The notes: a model not told the origin generated them from the sequence alone. A stretch of 64,000 bases of DNA from Lacinutrix mariniflava (GCF_001418015.1 NZ_LIQG01000022.1:17512-81511); one strand, 5' to 3'; shown: positions 8,563-17,518, numbered from the stretch's first letter. Made by a program: numbers and translations.

Positions 8563-8637
8563 ATGAATTTAGTCATTAGAAATTATAAACAATATACCTC
8601 TTGTAGAGTTACAAGTTGGGCTTGCTATATTTTATGA
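8563..8637 (+). CDS. Putative 24-residue leader peptide of the MFS transporter
   Basis: A short frame, ATG to TGA, with a peptide that begins MNLVIRNYKQY and ends TSWACYIL. It starts about 20 bases after a promoter box and its last third covers strand 2 of a set of mutually exclusive hairpins (see 8600-8695). That position is what a ribosome-controlled attenuator needs: stalling near codons 13-16 would cover strand 1 and free strand 2. No run of one amino acid is present, so control by amino acid starvation is not obvious; arrest by a ribosome-binding compound is an alternative. Translation is not proven. Confidence 0.5.
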   Translation: MNLVIRNYKQYTSCRVTSWACYIL

Positions 8638-8695
8638 TGATCTAAATATCAATTAATACAATATTAAAAGTCCAACTTCGTAGTTGGACTTTTTT
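8600..8695 (+). promoter_or_regulatory. Transcription attenuator upstream of the MFS transporter
   Basis: Four segments can pair in two exclusive ways. CTTGTA (8600-8605) pairs with TACAAG (8610-8615) over a four-base loop. AAGTTGGGCT (8613-8622) can instead pair with AGTCCAACTT (8669-8678), ten pairs with one G-U, and that second segment is the left arm of the terminator at 8666-8693. So forming the 2:3 stem destroys the terminator, and forming 1:2 allows it. The leader ORF covers strands 1 and 2. This logic follows classical leader-peptide attenuators; the function here is inferred from base pairing. Confidence 0.6.
8666..8695 (+). terminator. Intrinsic terminator in the MFS leader
   Basis: A perfect 12-bp stem, AAAAGTCCAACT with AGTTGGACTTTT, over a TCGT loop and followed by T's. 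No annotated gene ends upstream on this strand, so it ends either a leader RNA or a small RNA. Confidence 0.9.
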
Positions 8696-8763
8696 AATTT
8701 AAGCCTATTACGAATTAAACTTTTAGTTAATGAAATAAACCGAAAACAAAAACCAACCAAACC

Positions 8764-9969
8764 ATGAAAAAACTATATACTAACTACATCGATTCTTTTA
8801 AAGGCCTTTCTAAAGAAATATGGTGGCTCGCACTTATTACGTTAATCAATCGCGCTGGCACGATGGTTATTCCTTTTTTATCAATTTATTTAATTGAAGA
8901 TTTAGGCATATCAAAAGGAAATGTAGGCTGGATTATGAGCTGTTTTGGTTTAGGTTCTCTTATTGGAACTTGGCTTGGCGGAAAACTAACAGACAAAATT
9001 GGTTACTACAAAATCATGGTTATTAGCCTTCTTGCCACAGGTTTTATATTTATTGGTTTGCAATATTTAACTACTTTTAAATCGCTTTGCCTTGGCGTTT
9101 TCTTAACCATGTGCGTGGCAGATATGTTTAGACCTGCATCATTTGTTGCTATGAGTTCCTATAGCAAACCCGAAAACAAAACAAGAAGTGTTACCCTTAT
9201 TCGTTTAGCAATAAACTTAGGCTTTTCGGCAGGACCAGCTATTGGTGGATTAATAATTACGCATCTAAACTATTCCGGCCTATTTTGGGTCGATGGGATT
9301 ACTTGCATTTTAGCAACTCTTGTTTTATTTTTTGTTTTAAATCCTGAAAAAGCTAAAATACAAGATGAATTTAAAATTGTAAATCCAGAATCAGCATATA
9401 AAGACAAGCCTTTTTTAATGTTCTTTATCGCTATGGTACTATTTTCTATTGTATTCTTTCAGTATTTTTCTGTTATACCAATCTACTATAGAGAAGTACA
9501 TTTTTTAAGTGAATTACAAGTCGGACTTATTTTAGGAGCTAACGGTTTCTTTATTTTCCTTTTTGAAATGCCTTTAATTAAATGGTTAGAAAAAACGAAA
9601 AACACGAAAGTTGGTCTTATTCTATTTGGTTGTTTTTTAACTGGACTTAGTTTAATTGTATTAAATCTAACACAGTGGTCTGGAATTTTAATTGTTGGTA
9701 TGTTTTTAATGACGGTTGGAGAAATGATAGCTTTCCCATTCGCTAATGCTTTTGCTTTAGATCGTGCAAAACGCGGTAATCAAGGTGAATTTATGGCTAT
9801 GTATGCGATGGCATTTTCTGTAGGTAGTATTTTTGGACATAACACAGGCTTACATTTAGCCGAAGATGTAGGTTTTGATAACACTTGGTATATTATGAGT
9901 GTTCTGGCTATGGTAGGCGTTCTATTATTACTTGCTTTAAAACTATTTATGAAGAAAAAAACAACATAA
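8764..9969 (+). CDS. MFS transporter, drug-efflux-like
   Basis: A 401-residue major facilitator protein with 12 predicted helices. The loop between helices 2 and 3 has GTWLGGKLTDKIGYYK, the MFS motif A (G-x-L-x-D-x-x-G), and helix 4 has RPASFVAMSSY followed by TRSVTLIRLAINLGFSAGPAIGG, like motif C of proton antiporters. The substrate cannot be told; the set of motifs suits a drug/proton antiporter such as the MdtH-like group. It starts 68 bases after the leader terminator and appears to be the gene controlled by the attenuator. No clear terminator follows. Confidence 0.85.
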   Translation: MKKLYTNYIDSFKGLSKEIWWLALITLINRAGTMVIPFLSIYLIEDLGISKGNVGWIMSCFGLGSLIGTWLGGKLTDKIGYYKIMVISLLATGFIFIGLQYLTTFKSLCLGVFLTMCVADMFRPASFVAMSSYSKPENKTRSVTLIRLAINLGFSAGPAIGGLIITHLNYSGLFWVDGITCILATLVLFFVLNPEKAKIQDEFKIVNPESAYKDKPFLMFFIAMVLFSIVFFQYFSVIPIYYREVHFLSELQVGLILGANGFFIFLFEMPLIKWLEKTKNTKVGLILFGCFLTGLSLIVLNLTQWSGILIVGMFLMTVGEMIAFPFANAFALDRAKRGNQGEFMAMYAMAFSVGSIFGHNTGLHLAEDVGFDNTWYIMSVLAMVGVLLLLALKLFMKKKTT

Positions 9970-10078
9970 AATGAACCTAAATCGAATTATGATTGCTACA
10001 AGAAAATCCGATTTGAAGAATTAAACAAGTTTCTGTTTTATTAAAACTCTTACTGTTTCATCAAAAAAATTAAAGATT

Positions 10079-10618
10079 TCAACCGCAAACCTTACAATCC
10101 TCTTTTTCTTGTATTTCACCAACCAAAATACCTTTGTCGTTTTCTACAAAACCGCAACAGTCTTTAAAACCTTGTGCTACCATTTTTCTAGCACGTTGAA
10201 TTTGAGATTTCACTGTTGGTAAACTAACATGTAATTGGTCTGCGACCTCAGCTTGTTTTAAGCCTTTAATATCCGATAGAAATAATGGGTCTCTATACTT
10301 TTTAGGTAAACTTTTAATAATGCCGTATAAACATTCCTTTTCTGTATGTACAGAGGCTTCTATAAACGTTTCTGTTTCAGAATTAGCAACCTCAAAAGTT
10401 TGGTTTGTAGCTTTAAAATGGTCTAAAACCGAATATCTAGCAATAGAGAATACCCATGCTTTTATTTTAGATTCATCTTTAAGCGTATCTAATTTTGTGT
10501 GAATTTTAATAAAAGTATCTTGTAGAATATCGTCTGTAACGGCAGCATCTTTTACCATACTTAAAATAAAATGTTTTAAGTCTTGAGAATAATTTTGCCA
10601 AACGTGTTGTGTCGTCAT
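10079..10618 (-). CDS. sigZ: SigZ-like ECF sigma factor with Cys-rich tail
   Basis: A 179-residue sigma-70 family protein of the extracytoplasmic function type. Region 2 covers about residues 10-75 (DILQDTFIKIHTKL, then IKAWVFSIARYSVLDHFK) and region 4 about 100-150 (LPKKYRDPLFLSDIKGLKQ, EVADQLHVSLPTVKSQIQRARK). After region 4 there is a tail of about 25 residues with CC, then DCKVCG at the end, four cysteines in all. A Cys-containing tail is typical of the SigZ group and in other ECF groups such tails sense metals directly; no anti-sigma gene is adjacent, which fits self-sensing. It is 51 bases downstream of the Cys-rich peptide gene and separated from it by a hairpin. Confidence 0.88.
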   Translation of the reverse strand: MTTQHVWQNYSQDLKHFILSMVKDAAVTDDILQDTFIKIHTKLDTLKDESKIKAWVFSIARYSVLDHFKATNQTFEVANSETETFIEASVHTEKECLYGIIKSLPKKYRDPLFLSDIKGLKQAEVADQLHVSLPTVKSQIQRARKMVAQGFKDCCGFVENDKGILVGEIQEKEDCKVCG

Positions 10619-10629
10619 AGTTTTAAATG

Positions 10630-10663
10630 AGTCGGTTTAAAAGCGTAAACCTTTAAACCGACT
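10630..10663 (-). repeat. Inverted repeat between Cys-rich peptide and sigZ
   Basis: Perfect 12-bp arms, AGTCGGTTTAAA and TTTAAACCGACT, with a 10-base spacer. In the direction of the genes (minus) no U run follows, so it is not a standard terminator for them; on the plus strand it is followed by TTTTATTTT and could stop antisense transcription. An mRNA processing or stability hairpin that separates peptide and sigma-factor expression is an inference. Confidence 0.7.
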
Positions 10664-10669
10664 TTTATT

Positions 10670-10771
10670 TTAACAGTTACAATTAGTACATGTGCAGTTA
10701 TCGCAAGTACAGTTTTTACAGTTTCCTTTAGAGCAACCTTCGCAGTTGCAAGTACATTCTTTATTTTTCAT
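10670..10771 (-). CDS. 33-residue Cys-rich, metallothionein-like peptide
   Basis: A complete small frame from ATG (10771) to TAA, below usual length cut-offs. Eleven of 33 residues are cysteine, at positions 6, 8, 10, 13, 18, 21, 23, 26, 28, 31 and 33, mostly as CxC and CxxC pairs divided by Thr, Asn, Lys and Gly. There is no aromatic or large hydrophobic residue after the Met, which is the composition of metallothioneins that bind Zn, Cu or Cd by thiolates. It is the first gene of a probable unit with the SigZ-like sigma factor. It has no signal peptide, so it should act in the cytoplasm. The exact family is not recognised. Confidence 0.75.
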   Translation of the reverse strand: MKNKECTCNCEGCSKGNCKNCTCDNCTCTNCNC

Positions 10772-10919
10772 GATATTGATATTTAGTGTTCATATAATAG
10801 ACGTAGAAATTATAAAAAAGATGCATTATTTAATATTTATTTTTAAGATTGTATTAAAAATCAATAGTTCTTCAAATAAAACCAAGCAAACAACACATAC
10901 CCATTCTAACGATAAAAAT

Positions 10920-11393
10920 CTAATCCACCAAAACCTCTGCCTCATGTTCTATAGGGAAATTACAAGAATTAGCTATAAAACACAAACTATTAGCTTCTTT
11001 ATGTAAACTAAGCGCTAGTGCTTTATTAGTTTCACCTTTTATAGTTACTATAGGTTTTAAGCGTACTATTTTAAAACTACCATTTCCTGTCATTTCTACC
11101 TCCAAATCTGCTTCTGCACTATCTGTATAACTCAATACTTCAATTTTATGTTGTGCGCAAACGTATAAATAAGACATCATATGACAAGAAGCTAAAGCAG
11201 ACAATAATAAATCTTCCGGATTATATAACGCATCGTCACCTCTAAATGGTTTTGCCGCCGACACTTTTAGCGGCGTTGTTTTATTAGCAATTACAACACT
11301 GTGATTTCTACTAAAAGTTCTTGGGTTATTGGTGTTTTCACCTTCGTTTATTGTCCAGTTTATATTTGCTTTAAAAGTGTGATTGATAGACAT
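10920..11393 (-). CDS. OsmC family peroxiredoxin
   Basis: A 157-residue OsmC/Ohr-fold protein. OsmC proteins reduce organic hydroperoxides with two cysteines. Seen: NPEDLLLSALASCHMMSYLYVCAQ with the first Cys at about residue 68 inside the long helix, and SLCFIANSCNFPIEHEAEV with the second near residue 147 (quoted in part). A central RGDDALYNPEDL segment is typical of the family, whose members start with strands like FKANINWT. It lies 148 bases upstream of the Cys-rich peptide on the same strand, so all three genes of this island relate to thiols or stress, but co-transcription is not shown. Confidence 0.9.
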   Translation of the reverse strand: MSINHTFKANINWTINEGENTNNPRTFSRNHSVVIANKTTPLKVSAAKPFRGDDALYNPEDLLLSALASCHMMSYLYVCAQHKIEVLSYTDSAEADLEVEMTGNGSFKIVRLKPIVTIKGETNKALALSLHKEANSLCFIANSCNFPIEHEAEVLVD

Positions 11394-11454
11394 GTTGATA
11401 TTTTTAAGATTAAAAAAAAGTTCAATTGAAACGCTTTTTTTTGTTATTTATTTA

Positions 11455-11485
11455 GACTCTTCGCTTTCTTCACAATGACAAATAG
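11455..11485. repeat. Degenerate copy of a TTGCTTCG...CAATGAC interspersed repeat
   Basis: The stretch CTTCGCTTTCTTCACAATGAC resembles 18291-18320 and 21292-21341. These look like decayed copies of one short intergenic repeat (complement CATTGCGAG..GAAGCAA). The rest of the 11394-11582 gap shows no gene. Confidence 0.45.
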
Positions 11486-11582
11486 TTTTATAACGTTTTA
11501 TTTTTTTTCAAAAACGAAAAAATCATTAATTGAGATAAGCGATTAACTCACTTTTAGTGAAAAACGAAAAATGGTTCTCTGC

Positions 11583-14500
11583 TTACATGTTTCTGCGATA
11601 CTGTCCACCAACTTCAAATAACGAAGCCGTAATTTCACCAAGAGAACACACTTTACAAACCTCCATTAAAGCCTCAAAAATATTTTCATTCTTAATAGCT
11701 TTCTGTTGTAATTCTTTTAGCATCTCACTTGTATCATTTGCTTGATGTAAATGTTCTAATGTTTTAATCTGGAACTGCTTTTCTTCTTCCGTAGCTCTAA
11801 TAACTTCCTTAGGAACAACCGTTGGAGATCCTTTAGAACTCAAGAATGTATTTACACCTATAATTGGGAACTCTCCATTATGTTTCAATGTTTCATAATA
11901 CAGACTTTCTTCTTGAATTTTAGAACGCTGGTACATGGTTTCCATTGCTCCTAAAACGCCACCTCTTTCTGTAATTCTGTCAAACTCTGTTAGTACAGCT
12001 GCTTCGACTAAATCGGTTAATTCTTCAATAATAAAAGAACCTTGTATTGGGTTTTCATTTTTAGCTAAACCTAATTCCTTATTTATAATTAACTGTATTG
12101 CCATTGCACGACGTACAGATTCTTCTGTAGGTGTTGTAATAGCTTCGTCGTAAGCGTTTGTATGTAACGAGTTACAGTTATCGTAAATAGCATATAATGC
12201 TTGTAATGTTGTACGAATGTCGTTAAAATCTATCTCCTGAGCGTGTAAACTTCTACCAGACGTTTGAATGTGATATTTAAGCATTTGCGCTCTAGAATTA
12301 GCGCCATATTTATGCTTTAATGCTTTAGACCAAATCTTACGTGCTACACGACCAATTACTGAATATTCTGGATCGATACCATTCGAGAAAAAGAATGATA
12401 AGTTTGGTCCAAACTTATTAATATCCATGCCGCGACTTAAATAGTATTCCACGTAAGTGAAACCATTAGATAAAGTCAGCGCTAATTGTGTAATTGGGTT
12501 TGCACCTGCTTCTGCAATATGGTATCCAGAAATTGAAACCGAATAAAAGTTACGCACATTATTCTCTATAAAATATTCTTGCACGTCACCCATTAAACGC
12601 AATGCAAATTCTGTAGAGAAAATACATGTATTTTGCGCTTGATCTTCTTTTAAAATATCTGCTTGAACCGTTCCTCTAACCTGAGCAATCGTGTTCTTTT
12701 TAATTTCGGCATAAACGTCTGCAGGTAATACTAAATCTCCAGTAACACCTAATAACATTAAACCTAAACCATTGTTACTCTCTGGCAAATCGCCATTATA
12801 ACTTGGTCTTTCATTATCTTTATAAATTTTAGCAATTTTTGCTTCTACTTCTTTTTCTAATCCGTTTTCTGTAATGTACAATTCGCATTGTTGGTCTATG
12901 GCAGCATTCATAAAAAAGCCTAATAACATAGGTGCAGGACCATTAATTGTCATACTTACCGAAGTCATTACATGTGCTAAATTGAAACCAGAGTATAGTT
13001 TTTTAGCATCGTCTAAACAACAAATACTAACACCTGCATTACCAATTTTACCGTAGATATCCGGACGTAAATCTGGATCGTTTCCGTATAAAGTTACACT
13101 ATCGAAAGCCGTAGACAAACGTTTTGCTGGTAAACCTGCACTTACATAATGAAAACGTCTGTTTGTACGTTCTGGACCACCTTCTCCTGCAAACATTCTT
13201 GCTGGATCTTCTCCTGTACGTTTAAAAGGATATAATCCTGAAGTGTACGGAAACTCTCCAGGTACATTTTCTTGTAAACACCATTTTAAAATATCTCCCC
13301 AAGCCTCGTACTTTGGTAAAGCTACCTTTGGAATATCACTTTGCGATAATGATTTCGTATGTGTTTCTATTTTAATCTCCTTATCTCTAACTTTAAAAGT
13401 ATAGATAGGGTTTTTATATTTATTTACTTTTTCTGACCAACCTGTAATGACTTCCCAATTGTAAGGATCTAAGTTTAGTTTTACACGGTCGAATTCCCCA
13501 ACAAGTAATCTTACAAAGTCTTTATTTTCTTCAGTAGCATTCAAAGATTCTGAAGCAATACCTGCTTTATCTAATTCTGGCTTTGATTCTAAAACAGATT
13601 CTAATGTTTTATAGATACCAAAAAGTCTTTGTGCAACTTCAACTTGAGTTTTTGCTGTTTTATCGTATGCACGATTACTTTCTGCAATTTCAGATAAATA
13701 ACGTGTTCTACTTGGTGGAATAACAAAAATCTTTTCGCTCATTTCTTTAGAAATCTCGAAAGTAGATTTTAAAACACTATCTGTTTTCTCTACCAACTTA
13801 TCCATTATCGCCTTATAAAGCGTGTTCATTCCTGGATCGTTAAATTGAGACGCTATCGTACCAAAAACAGGCAAATCATCTTGATGCACATCCCAAAGAT
13901 GATTATTACGCATGTATTGTTTTTTCACATCACGCAACGCATCTAAAGAACCTCGTTTATCGAATTTATTTATGGCTACTAAATCTGCAAAATCTAGCAT
14001 ATCAATTTTCTCTAATTGCGTAGCTGCTCCAAATTCTGGTGTCATAACATATAAAGCAACATCACTGTGCTCCATAATTTCTGTATCAGATTGCCCAATA
14101 CCAGAAGTTTCAAGAATAATTAAATCGTATTCGGCAGCTTTTAAAACCTGTACCGCTTCATTTACATATTTAGATAATGCTAAGTTACTTTGGCGTGTTG
14201 CCAAACTACGCATGTATACTCGTGGTGAGTTTATAGCATTCATTCTAATTCTATCGCCTAAAAGTGCTCCTCCAGTTTTACGTTTTGAAGGATCTACAGA
14301 CACTAAACCAACCGTTTTTTCTGGGAAGTCGATTAAAAATCTACGCACTAGCTCGTCTACTAAAGACGATTTTCCAGAACCACCTGTTCCTGTTATACCT
14401 AAAACTGGTGTTTTAGAGCTTTCATTTTTTTTATGAATATCTTCTAAAGCGTTTTTTGCTACTTCTGGAAAGTTTTCAGCCGAAGAAATAACTCTCGCTA

Positions 14501-14996
14501 TTGCTTTTGGATTTTTAGTAGGAAGCATTTCTACTTCGTTACTTAATGTATCGCCAATGGCAAAGTCTGATTGTTGAACCAAATCGTTAATCATACCTTG
14601 TAATCCCATTTCACGTCCATCATCTGGAGAGTAAATTCGTGAAATACCGTAATCCATTAATTCCTTAATTTCCGAAGGTAAAATAACACCTCCTCCTCCA
14701 CCGAAGATTTTAATATGTTCCGCACCTCTTTCTTTTAAAAGATCGTACATGTATTTAAAATACTCGTTATGTCCACCTTGATAAGAGGTTAAGCAAATAG
14801 CATTTGCATCTTCTTGAATGGCTGTATTTACAACCTCGTCGACACTTCTATCGTGTCCTAAATGGATAACCTCAACTCCTGTAGATTGTATAATGCGTCG
14901 CATAATATTTATGGAGGCATCATGGCCATCAAACAAGGCTGCTGCTGTTACTATTCTAACTTTATATTTTGGTTTGTATGGTGTTGCTTGTATCAT
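11583..14996 (-). CDS. icmF: Fused isobutyryl-CoA mutase IcmF
   Basis: An 1137-residue B12 enzyme with its own GTPase chaperone. Residues about 10-150 form the cobalamin-binding domain, with [14 protein letters not shown] giving the base-off His (DxHxx motif) and GGGGGVILP near 110. Residues about 195-420 are a MeaB-like G domain with Walker [17 protein letters not shown] and NKFD for guanine. The rest is the mutase barrel. At the substrate site [20 protein letters not shown] has Phe where methylmalonyl-CoA mutase has Tyr, the mark of IcmF. It would convert isobutyryl-CoA and n-butyryl-CoA, or related acyl-CoAs, in branched-chain amino acid and fatty acid metabolism. Length is normal for IcmF. 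It stands alone; no B12 riboswitch was seen in the 124 bases upstream. Confidence 0.93.
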   Translation of the reverse strand: MIQATPYKPKYKVRIVTAAALFDGHDASINIMRRIIQSTGVEVIHLGHDRSVDEVVNTAIQEDANAICLTSYQGGHNEYFKYMYDLLKERGAEHIKIFGGGGGVILPSEIKELMDYGISRIYSPDDGREMGLQGMINDLVQQSDFAIGDTLSNEVEMLPTKNPKAIARVISSAENFPEVAKNALEDIHKKNESSKTPVLGITGTGGSGKSSLVDELVRRFLIDFPEKTVGLVSVDPSKRKTGGALLGDRIRMNAINSPRVYMRSLATRQSNLALSKYVNEAVQVLKAAEYDLIILETSGIGQSDTEIMEHSDVALYVMTPEFGAATQLEKIDMLDFADLVAINKFDKRGSLDALRDVKKQYMRNNHLWDVHQDDLPVFGTIASQFNDPGMNTLYKAIMDKLVEKTDSVLKSTFEISKEMSEKIFVIPPSRTRYLSEIAESNRAYDKTAKTQVEVAQRLFGIYKTLESVLESKPELDKAGIASESLNATEENKDFVRLLVGEFDRVKLNLDPYNWEVITGWSEKVNKYKNPIYTFKVRDKEIKIETHTKSLSQSDIPKVALPKYEAWGDILKWCLQENVPGEFPYTSGLYPFKRTGEDPARMFAGEGGPERTNRRFHYVSAGLPAKRLSTAFDSVTLYGNDPDLRPDIYGKIGNAGVSICCLDDAKKLYSGFNLAHVMTSVSMTINGPAPMLLGFFMNAAIDQQCELYITENGLEKEVEAKIAKIYKDNERPSYNGDLPESNNGLGLMLLGVTGDLVLPADVYAEIKKNTIAQVRGTVQADILKEDQAQNTCIFSTEFALRLMGDVQEYFIENNVRNFYSVSISGYHIAEAGANPITQLALTLSNGFTYVEYYLSRGMDINKFGPNLSFFFSNGIDPEYSVIGRVARKIWSKALKHKYGANSRAQMLKYHIQTSGRSLHAQEIDFNDIRTTLQALYAIYDNCNSLHTNAYDEAITTPTEESVRRAMAIQLIINKELGLAKNENPIQGSFIIEELTDLVEAAVLTEFDRITERGGVLGAMETMYQRSKIQEESLYYETLKHNGEFPIIGVNTFLSSKGSPTVVPKEVIRATEEEKQFQIKTLEHLHQANDTSEMLKELQQKAIKNENIFEALMEVCKVCSLGEITASLFEVGGQYRRNM

Positions 14997-15174
14997 TCTT
15001 AAAAAATAATCGGATTTGAACCTGCAATTTACGGAATATTCAAAAAATTTGGTATAAAATCTACAATTATCTAAAAATTTTAATCAACAATTTAAACTAC
15101 CCTTTTTACACTACTTTAGTATGGTCAATAGTCATCGTGTTTCCAAAAGAATGGCAAAGAAAGAACTAATTTCT

Positions 15175-16023
15175 ATGAAAAAAATAACATTACAAATACA
15201 CTGTAAAGACCAATCTGGAATCATTGCAACAGTCACAAATTTTATCGCCAACAATAACGGAAACATTGTTTACATAGACCAACATGTTGATAGAGAGCAA
15301 GACATCTTTTTTATGCGTTTAGAAAGTGAATTTACTTCGTTCTCGATGGAAGGCTTTACTCTTAATTTTAAAACAGAATTAGCAGAACGCTTTAATATGA
15401 AATGGCGTATTTATAATGCTGAAGAAAAACCAAAAATGGCATTGTTTGTGTCTAAGTACGACCATTGTTTATACGATTTATTAGGACGTTATAATTCTGG
15501 TGAATTAAATTTAGAAATCCCTTTTATTATTAGTAATCACAATACCTTAAAACCTATTGCAGATAGTTTTAATATTCCGTTTTATCATATTCCGGTTACA
15601 AAAGACACTAAAGCAGAAGCTGAAGTACAACAATTAAAGCTTTGTGAAACGCATGGTATAGATTTTATAGTTTTAGCACGCTACATGCAAATTGTATCAA
15701 GCAAAATCATTAGTAAATTCCCTAATAAGGTTATAAACATTCACCATTCATTTTTACCTGCTTTTGTTGGTGCAAAACCTTATCATTCGGCCTACAAACG
15801 TGGTGTTAAAATTATCGGAGCTACTAGTCATTATGTAACCGAAGAACTAGATGCTGGACCAATTATAGAACAAGACGTGGAGCGTGTGTCTCACACTTAT
15901 ACTATTGAAGACTTAATAGCAAAAGGTCGTGATTTAGAACGCGTTGTATTAGCAAACGCTATTAAATTACATATTAAACGCAAAGTGATGGTCTTTAATA
16001 ACAAAACGGTTATTTTCTCATAA
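15175..16023 (+). CDS. purU: Formyltetrahydrofolate deformylase
   Basis: PurU hydrolyses 10-formyltetrahydrofolate to formate and tetrahydrofolate, balancing one-carbon pools and feeding formate to PurT. The start at 15175 (MKKITLQIHCKDQSGIIATV) is chosen over two upstream ATGs because the ACT domain begins there and the length, 282 residues, is that of the family. Residues about 4-80 are the ACT domain; about 85-280 the formyltransferase fold with ISNHNTLKPIADSF, the catalytic set NIHHSFLPAF (Asn, His) and ELDAGPIIEQDV with the catalytic Asp. It is divergent from icmF and forms a single-gene unit. Confidence 0.93.
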   Translation: MKKITLQIHCKDQSGIIATVTNFIANNNGNIVYIDQHVDREQDIFFMRLESEFTSFSMEGFTLNFKTELAERFNMKWRIYNAEEKPKMALFVSKYDHCLYDLLGRYNSGELNLEIPFIISNHNTLKPIADSFNIPFYHIPVTKDTKAEAEVQQLKLCETHGIDFIVLARYMQIVSSKIISKFPNKVINIHHSFLPAFVGAKPYHSAYKRGVKIIGATSHYVTEELDAGPIIEQDVERVSHTYTIEDLIAKGRDLERVVLANAIKLHIKRKVMVFNNKTVIFS

Positions 16024-16141
16024 AAAACCTTGTAAAAAACGAATGTTATTCTTTCATTAAAAAAAATAAAAAAACATCGCAATTTTTATTATAAAAACGC
16101 ATCTTAATAATAAGTACCTTTACACCTTAAAATTAAAAATT

Positions 16142-16846
16142 ATGAAAAAAATAGTTGCATTTATTATGCTTTTAAACTTAACTGCTTGTGCAGAATTACA
16201 ACAAGTTGTTAACCAACTTCCAACAGGAACAGGAACAACATCTGCTCTTGATATTGCAGGAGGATTACGTGAAGCCTTAGATTTAGGAATAGATAAACAG
16301 GTAAGTAAACTAACGCTTGAGGATGGTTTTTACAAAAATGAATTAGTAAAAATATTATTACCAGAAGAATTGCAAAAAGTAGATTCTGCATTGAGAAAAA
16401 TTGGTTTAAGCAGTTTAGCTGATGAAGGCTTAAAAGTATTAAATCGTGCTGCAGAAGATGCTGTTAGTGAGGCTACACCTATTTTTGTTAACGCCGTAAA
16501 AGGTATTACTTTTACTGATGCTAAAGATATTTTATTAGGTAACAAAGATGCTGCTACTCAATATTTAAATACAAAAACACAAACTGAGCTTTACGCAAAA
16601 TTTAATCCTGTTATTAAAACTAGTTTTTCTAAAGTTGGAGCAGACGAAATCTGGTCTAATTTAATTACAAGGTATAACGCGATTCCTTTTACTAGTGATG
16701 TTAATCCTGATTTAACAGACTATGTAACTACTCAAGCTTTAAGCGGTGTTTATAAAATGATAGCTGTTGAAGAATTAGAAATTAGAGAAAAAGTAGGATC
16801 TAGAACTACTGCTTTATTACAAAAAGTTTTTGCTTTACAGGATTAA
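16142..16846 (+). CDS. DUF4197 lipoprotein
   Basis: A 234-residue predicted lipoprotein, lipobox at LTAC (Cys16). The body is helical and matches DUF4197: ALDIAGGLREALDLGIDKQV at residues about 36-55, VKILLPEELQKVDSALRKIGL, AAEDAVSEATPIF and a C-terminal GVYKMIAVEELEIREK. The role is unknown; it should sit on the periplasmic side of a membrane. A near-consensus box TACCTTTA (16115-16122) lies 20 bases upstream of the ATG. Confidence 0.85.
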   Translation: MKKIVAFIMLLNLTACAELQQVVNQLPTGTGTTSALDIAGGLREALDLGIDKQVSKLTLEDGFYKNELVKILLPEELQKVDSALRKIGLSSLADEGLKVLNRAAEDAVSEATPIFVNAVKGITFTDAKDILLGNKDAATQYLNTKTQTELYAKFNPVIKTSFSKVGADEIWSNLITRYNAIPFTSDVNPDLTDYVTTQALSGVYKMIAVEELEIREKVGSRTTALLQKVFALQD

Positions 16847-16924
16847 AAGCAACCCTTACGAAATCTACACCTATTAGTAATGTTTAGATAAAGTTTAGTT
16901 AACATATAAAATTAGTAATTACTA

Positions 16925-16932
16925 TACTTTTG
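16925..16932 (+). promoter_or_regulatory. -7 promoter box of a candidate small RNA
   Basis: TACTTTTG is a full match to TAnnTTTG with no coding region within the next 170 bases. Confidence 0.5.
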
Positions 16933-16936
16933 TGGC

Positions 16937-17022
16937 TCAAGTTTAAAACTCCATATTTACTTGAGTTAGTTAGTTTAGTAAAATAAAATTAAAGCCAATC
17001 TTATAAACGGGATTGGCTTTTT
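16937..17022 (+). ncRNA. Candidate small RNA of about 85 nt
   Basis: Between a promoter box (16925-16932) and an intrinsic terminator there is an 85-base stretch without any ATG-started frame. It holds a 7-bp stem, CTCAAGT (16936-16942) with ACTTGAG (16959-16965), then an A-rich single-stranded stretch, then the terminator stem AAAGCCAATC/GATTGGCTTT (16991-17020) with T's. That is the layout of a trans-acting small RNA. It could instead be a leader for the 65-residue protein that starts at 17106. I cannot match it to a named RNA family. Confidence 0.45.
16991..17022 (+). terminator. Intrinsic terminator of the candidate small RNA
   Basis: Perfect 10-bp stem AAAGCCAATC/GATTGGCTTT with a 10-base loop and trailing T's. 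Confidence 0.85.
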
Positions 17023-17105
17023 ACTTGGTTTCAAAAACAATATAGCTCATAACTTGCTTATTATCAATATTTAATGTATTTTTATTAACTAACCCCAAGT
17101 TAAAA

Positions 17106-17303
17106 ATGAGCAGAAAAGACCTATTAATATCGCATCAACAAATATTAGACCAACGCTATAAGCAATTAGTTGAAGAGGCTTACAACCTTAAACAAACCGA
17201 TCATGCACTTAGCGATGATTCTGAGTATAAAGCAATGAAATTGTTCTGTAAATTAAATAAGATTAAATTTTTATCTCTTGACAATTCGCAGTGTACTGCT
17301 TAA
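17106..17303 (+). CDS. Small helical protein, Lacal_2735-like
   Basis: A 65-residue hydrophilic protein, mostly helical. The core YKQLVEEAYNLKQTDHALSD resembles small flavobacterial proteins annotated as Lacal_2735 or DUF6435-like, where a Y-K-x-L-x-E-E-A helix is followed by an S/T-rich turn and a second helix. The resemblance is from memory and partial. It has no signal or membrane segment. It starts 84 bases after the candidate small-RNA terminator. Confidence 0.55.
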   Translation: MSRKDLLISHQQILDQRYKQLVEEAYNLKQTDHALSDDSEYKAMKLFCKLNKIKFLSLDNSQCTA

Positions 17304-17371
17304 AATTATTTTTTTTCCTTTTTAAGAACATCCAAGTAAGAAATCTACTCGTATTTAAATTAAAAGGAACT

Positions 17372-17518
17372 ATGAGTAAACATTTTTGTAAAGTCGGAAA
17401 AATAAGACCTAATTTAAATAAAATTTTTGGATTAAATGCTTTGAAAGAAAAGGCTATTCAGTCTTTTTACGTCATTCATAATAAGAAGTATCCTAAAGGC
17501 TTTGACGTAGCGACTTAA
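17372..17518 (+). CDS. Possible 48-residue basic protein
   Basis: A short frame with ATG at 17372 preceded by AAAGGAACT, coding for a basic peptide (MSKHFCKVGKIRPNLNKIFG, then ALKEKAIQSFYVIHNKKYPKG). Its last 26 bases overlap the end of the convergent BtuF-like gene, which weakens the case. No family is recognised. Confidence 0.3.
   Translation: MSKHFCKVGKIRPNLNKIFGLNALKEKAIQSFYVIHNKKYPKGFDVAT

Noticed and set aside
10692..11006. A 104-codon plus-strand frame
   Set aside because: It is antisense to the Cys-rich peptide and the end of osmC and has no plausible protein composition.
14997..15174. Cobalamin riboswitch before icmF
   Set aside because: The gap is short and AT-rich, with no B12-box-like sequence or strong stems.
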